DNA of 6,254 nt from an uncultured Aquincola sp. (GTDB lineage: Bacteria > Pseudomonadota > Gammaproteobacteria > Burkholderiales > Burkholderiaceae). Below are positions 1 to 4,755 of the stretch, piece by piece. The first letter of the stretch is position 1. Every line of letters starts with the position of its first letter. Where the stretch lies: the NCBI GenBank assembly GCA_937883885.1, contig CAKZXL010000268.1, positions 1 through 6,254 of the forward strand, read 5' to 3'. The notes beneath the pieces were generated by a model. The model worked only from the letters and a program-made list of their open reading frames with translations. It did not search any database and had not been told where the DNA came from. The position numbers and the translations under genes are program-made.

Positions 1-928
1 GCAGGGCGGCGCGCAGCGGGGGCTGGCGCAGCGCGCGGTTGAGTTCTTCGTTCAGCCGCTGCAGCCGCATGCCCGGCGTGCCGGCGGGTGCGAAGAGGCC
101 GAACAGCGACACCAGGTTGGCCTGCGGCAGCCCCAGCTCGGCCAGCGTGGGCACCTGGGGCAGCACCGGCAGCCGGGCCGGCGCGCCCACGGCCAGCGGT
201 TTCAGCCGCCCGGCCTGGCAATGCGCCAGCTGCTGCGGGCCCACGTTGGTGGACAGCACCTCGAACTGCCCGCCCAACGCATCGGTGATCTGCTGGCCGC
301 CGCCCTTGTAAGGCACGTGGGTGATCTGGCCACCCGCGGCACGCAGTACCGCTTCCAGCACGCGGTGGCCCACGGTGCGCGGGCCCGAGGTGGCCCAGCG
401 CAGGCCCTCGGGCCGGCGGGCGGCGGCCAGCAGTGCCGCGAAGTCGTCACCCGCCAGGGCCGAGGTGCCGGCCACCAGCACCGGCGTGGCCATCACGCTC
501 ATCACCGGCGCCAGCTGCGCCCGCAGCGCCACGGTGCCAGGGGCATCGGCCTCGGGGCTGGTCAGCGGGCTGATGGCCGAGAACACCAGCATCTGCCCGT
601 CGGGCGCCGCGCGCGCCAGCGCGGCCAGCGCCACCGCACCGCCGGCGCCGGCTCGGTGTTCCACCAGCACCGGCACGCCCAGGCGCGCCGACAGCGGCTC
701 GGCCAGCAGCCGCGCCGCCGCATCGCTGACGCCGCCGGGCGGATAGGCCACCACCAGGTGCAGCGGCCCGGCCGGCCAGCCCTGGCCCAGGGCCGTGCCC
801 GACCCCAGCGCGGCCAGGCCACCGGCCAGCGGCGCGGCGCCCCAGGCCAGCAGCTGGCGGCGCCGCAGCAGGTGCAACCCATGGTCGCCAGCGCTCCGTT
901 CACACGGCCGGGGTGAACGCCAGCTCAT
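1..928 (-). CDS. Bug/TctC-family periplasmic solute-binding protein (3' end cut by window edge)
   Basis: The family (Bug, or tripartite tricarboxylate transporter substrate-binding proteins) comprises periplasmic receptors for small carboxylates and related solutes. The minus-strand reading frame stays open for 309 codons to the left edge. Residues 22-27 (RRRQLL) followed by a hydrophobic stretch to about 48 (ending ALG-QG) look like a signal peptide, possibly Tat-type. Family hallmarks follow: VVAYPPGGVSD (59-69), the VLVEHRAGAGG region (87-97), AAPDG (107-111), HVPYKGGGQQITDALGGQ (204-221), RLKPLAV (241-247), VPTLAELG (259-266) and LFGLFAPAGTP (275-285). Perhaps 20-30 C-terminal residues are missing. 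The ATG at 928 is chosen because it overlaps the upstream LysR stop codon as ATGA, with a GAAGG about 10 nt upstream; this leaves a long 21-residue N-region, so a TTG at codon 18 is an alternative. The ligand cannot be predicted. Membrane partners TctA/TctB are not in the window, and many Bug proteins are orphans. Confidence 0.93.
   Translation of the reverse strand, partial: MSWRSPRPCERSAGDHGLHLLRRRQLLAWGAAPLAGGLAALGSGTALGQGWPAGPLHLVVAYPPGGVSDAAARLLAEPLSARLGVPVLVEHRAGAGGAVALAALARAAPDGQMLVFSAISPLTSPEADAPGTVALRAQLAPVMSVMATPVLVAGTSALAGDDFAALLAAARRPEGLRWATSGPRTVGHRVLEAVLRAAGGQITHVPYKGGGQQITDALGGQFEVLSTNVGPQQLAHCQAGRLKPLAVGAPARLPVLPQVPTLAELGLPQANLVSLFGLFAPAGTPGMRLQRLNEELNRALRQPPLRAAL
925..928 (-). 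other. ATGA stop/start overlap between the LysR and Bug genes
   Basis: On the minus strand, the ATG at 928-926 and the TGA at 927-925 share bases. This implies co-transcription and probably translational coupling, with the regulator promoter-proximal and the solute receptor distal. It fixes the likely Bug start codon. Confidence 0.85.
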
Positions 929-1893
929 GCGGCCGCCGCCTTCGTGCGCCGCGCTGCCGTGCGGGCCGCCGCGGGCGCTTGACCCGCCTGGGCCAGCGCC
1001 ATCACCAGCGCGATGAAGGAAGCCACCGCCTCACCCTCGCCGCCGGCTTCTTCGCCCGCCCGCCACACCAGGCTCAAGGGGGCACGCAGTGCGCTGGCGC
1101 CAGCCAGCGGCCGGTAGACGATGGCGCCGCCATGGGTGCCGCGCATCGAGGCCGGCACCACCGACACGCCCACGCCCGCCGCCACCAGGTTGAGGTTGCT
1201 CATCATCCGCTCCACTTCCGCTGCCACCGTCACCGCCACGCCCTGCTTGTGGCACAGCGCCAGCAGGTTGGCATACAGGCCCGGCGCGCCCGGCCGGCGC
1301 ACCAGCACCAGCCGCTCACCGGCCAGCGAAGCCAGCCGCAGCGGCTGCTCGGGCCGGGCCGCCAACGGGTGGTCGGCCGGCAGTGCCACCAGCACCGGCT
1401 CTTCCAGCAGGGTGGCAAAGCGCAGGCCGGGCGGGCGCACCACCGGCACCCGCAGAAAGCCGCAGTGCAGCCGGCCGGCGGCCACCGCCTCCGTCAGCGC
1501 GGCGGCGTGGTCTTCGCTCAGATCCAGCTCGATGCCGGGATGGCGGCGCCGACATTCGCGCAGCGCCTGCGGCGTGAAGGCATGGGCCGCGGCCGAGCTG
1601 GTGAAGCCCACCGCCAGCCGGCCCTCTTCGCCCCGCGCGACGCGGGCCATGCGCTGGCGCAGCGCCTCCACCTCGGCCAGCAGGCGCTTGGCTTCAGCCA
1701 GCAGCACGCGGCCGCCGGCCGTCAGGCTCACGCCCTTGGGGTGGCGTCGCAGCAGCTGCAGGCCCAGCTCGGCTTCCAGCGCCTTGATCTGCTGGCTCAG
1801 CGGCGGCTGCTGGATGCCCAGCGCGGCGGCAGCGCGGGTCATGTGGCCCGCCTCGGCGACGGCGGCGAAATAGCGCAGGTGGCGCAAGTCCAT
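925..1893 (-). CDS. LysR-type transcriptional regulator, BenM/CatM-like branch
   Basis: This is a cytoplasmic DNA-binding regulator of 322 residues, a normal length for the family. The N-terminal winged helix-turn-helix covers about residues 1-60: MDLRHLRYF, then TRAAAALGIQQPPLSQQIKALE (19-40), then the wing LTAGGR (57-62). A linker helix (about 63-90) leads to the periplasmic-binding-protein-like effector domain (about 93-298), with GFTSS (96-100), LPADHPLA (171-178) and NLVAAGVGVSVVPASM (235-250). From memory of the family these match BenM/CatM-type regulators of aromatic and carboxylate pathways; the effector itself is unknown. The tail (about 301-322) is rich in Ala, Arg and Lys. I chose the ATG at 1893 because MDLRHLRYF is the usual family start; a TTG two codons upstream (1899) is possible. 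No Shine-Dalgarno sequence is visible. The gene is divergent from the hydrolase operon and overlaps the Bug gene by four bases. Confidence 0.95.
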   Translation of the reverse strand: MDLRHLRYFAAVAEAGHMTRAAAALGIQQPPLSQQIKALEAELGLQLLRRHPKGVSLTAGGRVLLAEAKRLLAEVEALRQRMARVARGEEGRLAVGFTSSAAAHAFTPQALRECRRRHPGIELDLSEDHAAALTEAVAAGRLHCGFLRVPVVRPPGLRFATLLEEPVLVALPADHPLAARPEQPLRLASLAGERLVLVRRPGAPGLYANLLALCHKQGVAVTVAAEVERMMSNLNLVAAGVGVSVVPASMRGTHGGAIVYRPLAGASALRAPLSLVWRAGEEAGGEGEAVASFIALVMALAQAGQAPAAARTAARRTKAAAA

Positions 1894-1906
1894 ATGCAAA
1901 TCGTAT
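1892..1906. promoter_or_regulatory. Putative LysR-type operator (ATAT-N7-GTAT)
   Basis: The plus strand reads ATAT-GCAAATC-GTAT, which contains the general LysR T-N11-A motif (T1893, A1905) and matches 7 of 8 positions of the ATAC-N7-GTAT site known for BenM/CatM regulators. Its centre (1899) lies about 65 bp upstream of the start site I predict for the SGNH hydrolase gene, and it overlaps the LysR start codon, so autoregulation is also plausible. A second GTAT half-site sits 20 bp downstream at 1923-1926, where a weaker activation half-site could lie. This is inference from motif and position only. Confidence 0.45.
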
Positions 1907-1911
1907 CAGCA

Positions 1912-1921
1912 GGGCGCGCCC
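1912..1921. repeat. 10-bp perfect palindrome GGGCGCGCCC
   Basis: This self-complementary 10-mer sits in the divergent spacer between the two GTAT half-sites. It could be a regulator contact site or chance in GC-rich DNA. Confidence 0.4.
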
Positions 1922-1928
1922 GGTATAT

Positions 1929-1957
1929 TTGACCTTGGCGGCGGCTGCCCCTAGCCT
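1929..1957 (+). promoter_or_regulatory. Putative sigma-70-type promoter for the hydrolase operon
   Basis: TTGACC (1929-1934; 5 of 6 to the -35 consensus) is followed, after exactly 17 bp, by TAGCCT (1952-1957; 3 of 6 to the -10 consensus). The expected transcription start is near 1964, giving a leader of about 20 nt that still contains the ribosome binding site. A good -35 with a poor -10 fits a promoter that needs an activator such as the adjacent LysR protein. Confidence 0.4.
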
Positions 1958-1973
1958 GCGGGCACAACACAGC

Positions 1974-1979
1974 AGGAGA
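1974..1979 (+). promoter_or_regulatory. Ribosome binding site AGGAGA for the SGNH hydrolase gene
   Basis: AGGAG with a 5-nt spacer (ACAAC) precedes the ATG at 1984. It supports this start over later in-frame codons. Confidence 0.8.
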
Positions 1980-1983
1980 CAAC

Positions 1984-3255
1984 ATGCCGCCCCATGCCCA
2001 CCGCCCCACCCGCCGCGCCGTCCACGCCATCGGCACGCTGGCCACCACGGCAGCCGCCTTGTTGGCCGGCCTGGCCACCGCACCCGCGCTGGCGGCCACC
2101 AGCATCCTCTTCGTGGGCAACAGCTACACCTTCGGCCGGGTCGACCCGGTGATGAGCTACAACGCCGGCAACGTCACCGACCTCACCGCCGCGATGTGGG
2201 CCGCCAACGCCACCGGCAGCAACGCCTTCGAGCCGCACCCCTGGGGCGGCGTCGCCGGCATCTTCAAGCAGTTCACGGTGCAGGCCGGGCTGGACTACGA
2301 CGTGGCGCTGTCCACCCGCAACGCGGCTTCGCTGCGCGGCCACTACCTCAACAGCAACCCGGCCGACTGGGACTTGCGCGGCAACATCGCTTCCAAAAAG
2401 TGGGACCAGGTGGTGCTGCAGGAGCAAAGCGACGAAGCGCTGCCCCGCCAGCCCGGGCTGGCTTCCAACCCCGCCTACTTCGAGGCTTATGCCGGCCAGA
2501 TCGAGCGCTTCGTGCACGACGGCCGGGCCACCAGCTACCGCGAGCGTGAGCTGATCGGCGGCAGCACCGCCGCCTGCCAGGCGGCCACCGGCGCCAGCGC
2601 CGGCACCTGCAACCTGCTGCGCAACATCCCGGCCAACCCGAATGCCAGCGCCGACACCCAGCTGTACCTGTACCAGACCTGGGCCCGGCCCAACCTGGTG
2701 AACGCGCCCTTCACCACCGTCACCGACCCAGTCACCGGCGCAGTCAGCTTCACCACCACGCCGGCCACCTCGTTCTACCCCACGCTGGAGGCGATGACCA
2801 ACGACCTGCACGACGCCTACTACGGCCTGGCCGCCAGCAAGCCGGGCTTTGCCGGCGTGGCGCCGGTGGGCGACAGCTTCATGCGCGCGGTGACCGAAGG
2901 CGTGGCCACCCGCGACATGTATGCGCCCGACGCCGCCACCGACGGCAAGGTGGACCTGTGGTGGGACGACGGCACCCATGCCAGCAAGTACGGCTCGTAC
3001 CTGAGCGCGCTCACGCTGTTCGGCACCGTCACCGGCGTCGATCCGGCCAGCCTGGGCGGCGCCGAGATCGCGGCCAGGGACCTGGGCATCGGCCAGGCCG
3101 ATGCGCTGGCGCTGCAACGTGTGGCCAGCCTGCAGCTGGGCTTTGCGCCGCCGGTGCCCGAGCCTGGCACTTATGCGCTGATGCTGGGCGGCCTGGCCGC
3201 GCTGGGCGCCTGGGTGCGGCGCCGCCGAGCCCCCGCTGAAGGAGGTACCCGATGA
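1984..3255 (+). CDS. Secreted SGNH/GDSL-like hydrolase with PEP-CTERM anchor
   Basis: This 423-residue protein is probably an esterase or deacylase; its substrate is unknown. A signal peptide covers residues 1 to about 37 (Arg-rich start, hydrophobic 16-34, APALA cleavage region). Mature block I is ILFVGNSYTFG (41-51), a GNS variant of the GDS motif with Ser47 as probable nucleophile. WGG (87-89) may supply the block II glycine, and VVLQEQSD (143-150) resembles the third block of DUF4886-type SGNH proteins. DDGTHAS (328-334) is block V, giving Asp329 and His332 for the triad. C198 and C209 could form a disulfide. The C-terminus has a PEP-CTERM signal: VPEPGTYALM (391-400), a hydrophobic helix (about 396-410) and RRRR (412-415), so exosortase processing at the envelope is expected. 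Eight residues (APAEGGTR) follow the Arg cluster and carry the next gene's Shine-Dalgarno sequence. It is the first gene of a two-hydrolase operon. Confidence 0.9.
   Translation: MPPHAHRPTRRAVHAIGTLATTAAALLAGLATAPALAATSILFVGNSYTFGRVDPVMSYNAGNVTDLTAAMWAANATGSNAFEPHPWGGVAGIFKQFTVQAGLDYDVALSTRNAASLRGHYLNSNPADWDLRGNIASKKWDQVVLQEQSDEALPRQPGLASNPAYFEAYAGQIERFVHDGRATSYRERELIGGSTAACQAATGASAGTCNLLRNIPANPNASADTQLYLYQTWARPNLVNAPFTTVTDPVTGAVSFTTTPATSFYPTLEAMTNDLHDAYYGLAASKPGFAGVAPVGDSFMRAVTEGVATRDMYAPDAATDGKVDLWWDDGTHASKYGSYLSALTLFGTVTGVDPASLGGAEIAARDLGIGQADALALQRVASLQLGFAPPVPEPGTYALMLGGLAALGAWVRRRRAPAEGGTR
3238..3246 (+). promoter_or_regulatory. Near-perfect Shine-Dalgarno (GAAGGAGGT) inside the SGNH coding end
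   Basis: The core AGGAGG, complementary to the 16S rRNA 3' end, lies in the codons for Glu-Gly-Gly (residues 419-421) of the SGNH protein. The GGAGG core ends 6 nt before the ATG at 3252 and 9 nt before the ATG at 3255. It supports strong, coupled initiation of the lipoprotein hydrolase. Confidence 0.85.
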
Positions 3256-4670
3256 TGCGCAGCCGCTGCATGTCCCTGGCCGCCACTGCACTGGCGGTGC
3301 TGCTGGCCGGCTGCGCCCAGTTGGGCGGGCAACCCGACCCCGCAACTTCCACCGGCGCGGCCGACGTGCCGGTGTTCTCGCCCGAGGCCGCCGCCACGCC
3401 GATGCCCTGCCCGGCCGACGTGCTGCAGCAGGCGCCGGGCACCCGCTGCCTCAGCGGCCGCGACTCGGCCGGCGCCTTCTACCTGATCGCGCTGCCGGCC
3501 GGCTGGCAACCCGGCCAGGGCGACCTGGTGCTGCATGCGCATGGCGGCCCTTCGCTGGGCGCGCCCACGCTGGCCCGCACGGTGGAAGACCTGCAGCGCT
3601 GGGCCATCATGCCGCGCGCCGGCTATGCCTGGGCCGGCTCCAGCTTCCGCCAGGGCGGCGTGGCGGTGCGCGCCGCCGCCGAAGACACCGAGCGGCTGCG
3701 CCAGCTCTTCGTGCAGCAGGTGGGTGCGCCGCGCCGCACGCTGCTGCACGGCCAGTCGTGGGGCGCCAGCGTGGCCGCCAAGGCCGCCGAAACCTACACC
3801 CGTGATGCCACCGGCCGGCGCCCTTACGACGCGGTGCTGCTGACCAGCGGCGTGCTGGCCGGCGGCAGCCAGGCCTACCAGTTCCGGCTCGACCTGCGGG
3901 TGGTGTACCAGGCGCTGTGCGGCAACCATCCGCGCCCGGGTGAAGCCGCCTACCCGCTGTGGCAAGGCCTGCCGGCCGGTGCGCGCATGACGCAGGCCGA
4001 GCTGCGCAGCCGCGTCAACGACTGCCTGGGCCTGGACCAGCCGGCCGCCCAGCGCACGGCCGAGCAGCGGCGCAAGCTGGACACGCTGACCCAGGTCATC
4101 CGCATACCGGCCTCGTCGGTGTTCAGCCACCTGTCGTGGGCCACCTGGCATTTCCAGGACATCGCCGAGCACCGCAGCGGCGGCGGCAGCGTCTTCAGCA
4201 ACGAGGGCGTGCGCTACACCGGCTCGGCCGATGACGAGGCGCTGAACGCCGCGGTGGCCCGCTACCGCGCCGACCCGGCCGCGGTGGCGCGCTTCGCGGC
4301 CGACACCGACCTCACCGGCCGCATCCCGGTGCCGGTGCTCACGGTGCATGGCATCGACGACCCCACCGCCTTTGTCGAGATGGACGACAGCTTCCGCCGC
4401 ACCATGGTGGCCGCCGGTACCGCCGGCCACCTGGTGCAGACCTTCACCGCGCACGACACCCACAGCTACCTGGCCGACCCGGTGTACCCCGCCCTGCTGG
4501 ACGCGCTGCAAGCCTGGCTGAGCACCGGCCAGGCGCCCACGCCGCAGGCCGTGGCCGACCGCTGCGAAGCGTTGGCGCCGCGCTTCGGCCCGGGCTGCCG
4601 TTTCCAGCCCGGGTACCGGCCGCCGCCCCTGGCCACCCGTGTGCCCGAAAGGACAGTCGGGCCGAAATAG
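3252..4670 (+). CDS. Lipoprotein alpha/beta-fold serine hydrolase
   Basis: This 472-residue exported hydrolase belongs to the alpha/beta fold; substrate unknown. A lipoprotein signal peptide ends in LLAGC (17-21), so Cys21 should be lipidated; Ala at +2 favours the outer membrane. Expected fold landmarks appear in order: VLHAHGGP (93-100) for the oxyanion hole, [10 protein letters not shown] (164-173) with Ser169 as nucleophile in G-x-S-x-[11 protein letters not shown] (362-371) with Asp369 or Asp370 as acid, and FTAHDTHSY (398-406) with His401 or His404 as base. About 200 residues separate nucleophile and acid, so a large cap or lid is likely around 210-350. Six cysteines besides the lipobox lie in three close pairs (53/66, 223/258, 438/449), consistent with disulfides outside the cytoplasm. 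The ATG at 3252 overlaps the SGNH stop as ATGA; the ATG at 3255 is equally possible and costs one residue. Confidence 0.9.
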   Translation: MMRSRCMSLAATALAVLLAGCAQLGGQPDPATSTGAADVPVFSPEAAATPMPCPADVLQQAPGTRCLSGRDSAGAFYLIALPAGWQPGQGDLVLHAHGGPSLGAPTLARTVEDLQRWAIMPRAGYAWAGSSFRQGGVAVRAAAEDTERLRQLFVQQVGAPRRTLLHGQSWGASVAAKAAETYTRDATGRRPYDAVLLTSGVLAGGSQAYQFRLDLRVVYQALCGNHPRPGEAAYPLWQGLPAGARMTQAELRSRVNDCLGLDQPAAQRTAEQRRKLDTLTQVIRIPASSVFSHLSWATWHFQDIAEHRSGGGSVFSNEGVRYTGSADDEALNAAVARYRADPAAVARFAADTDLTGRIPVPVLTVHGIDDPTAFVEMDDSFRRTMVAAGTAGHLVQTFTAHDTHSYLADPVYPALLDALQAWLSTGQAPTPQAVADRCEALAPRFGPGCRFQPGYRPPPLATRVPERTVGPK

Positions 4671-4695
4671 TTACATTTTCGGCACTTCCTGCCGA
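4643..4695 (+). repeat. Three consecutive, partly overlapping inverted repeats at the operon end
   Basis: Three perfect stems lie in a row: GCCCGA (4643-4648) with TCGGGC (4657-4662); GCCGAAA (4661-4667) with TTTCGGC (4677-4683), whose loop contains the TAG stop codon; and TCGGCA (4679-4684) with TGCCGA (4690-4695). Adjacent stems share bases, so they cannot all form at once. No T-run follows on either strand, so this is not a classical intrinsic terminator. It may protect the mRNA 3' end or be partly coincidental with the promoter below. Confidence 0.4.
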
Positions 4696-4698
4696 CAA
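4672..4698 (+). promoter_or_regulatory. Putative sigma-28 (FliA) flagellar-class promoter for the chemotaxis gene
   Basis: TACATTTT (4672-4679), an 11-bp spacer and GCCGACAA (4691-4698) match the enterobacterial FliA consensus TAAAGTTT-N11-GCCGATAA at 13 of 16 positions with exact spacing. It lies 58 bp upstream of a chemotaxis receptor gene, a usual FliA target. The expected transcript starts near 4705, giving a leader of about 50 nt. Confidence 0.65.
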
Positions 4699-4744
4699 CG
4701 ATGGTTCCGCTGGCTGCCACAGGGGGCCGCCAGCATCATCGACC

Positions 4745-4750
4745 AGGAAG
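4745..4750 (+). promoter_or_regulatory. Ribosome binding site AGGAAG for the chemotaxis receptor gene
   Basis: AGGAAG with a 5-nt spacer (TACCG) precedes the ATG at 4756, whose product begins [12 protein letters not shown], the usual start of this receptor class. Confidence 0.75.
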
Positions 4751-4755
4751 TACCG

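Larger units (their letters stand above)
1894..1983. promoter_or_regulatory. Divergent intergenic regulatory region
   Basis: These 90 bp separate the minus-strand LysR-Bug operon from the plus-strand hydrolase operon. The left half is unusually AT-rich for the window (CATATGCAAATCGTATCAG around 1891-1909 and GGTATATTTGACC around 1922-1934). It holds a LysR-type dyad, a 10-bp palindrome and a sigma-70-like promoter. Minus-strand -10-like hexamers for the regulator are TATACC (1927-1922) and TACGAT (1905-1900); neither has a good -35. The arrangement is typical of LysR regulators, which often control the gene transcribed away from them as well as themselves. Confidence 0.7.

Noticed and set aside
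562..903. Minus-strand 113-codon frame starting near the Bug gene 5' end
   Set aside because: It is out of frame with the Bug product and rich in Trp, Cys and Arg, as expected from a shifted GC-rich frame.
1894..1899. TTG start two codons upstream for the LysR gene
   Set aside because: The ATG at 1893 gives the standard family N-terminus MDLRHLRYF, and no ribosome binding site favours the TTG.
221..1932. Long plus-strand open frames (221-916 and 913-1932) opposite the Bug and LysR genes
   Set aside because: Arg/Gln/His/Ala-rich translations without family motifs; both are antisense to well-recognised proteins.
1951..3345. 464-codon open frame on the minus strand opposite the SGNH hydrolase
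   Set aside because: It has low-complexity Gly/Ala/Val/Arg/His composition, no recognisable domain, and lies antisense to a gene with clear signal peptide, catalytic and PEP-CTERM motifs. It is a by-product of high GC at third codon positions.
3171..4511. 446-codon open frame on the minus strand opposite the lipoprotein hydrolase
   Set aside because: Same biased composition and no motifs; the plus-strand frame has a lipobox and a catalytic triad.
4679..4695. Hairpin TCGGCA-CTTCC-TGCCGA as an intrinsic terminator
   Set aside because: No run of T follows on either strand, and its right arm is the -10 element of the FliA-type promoter.
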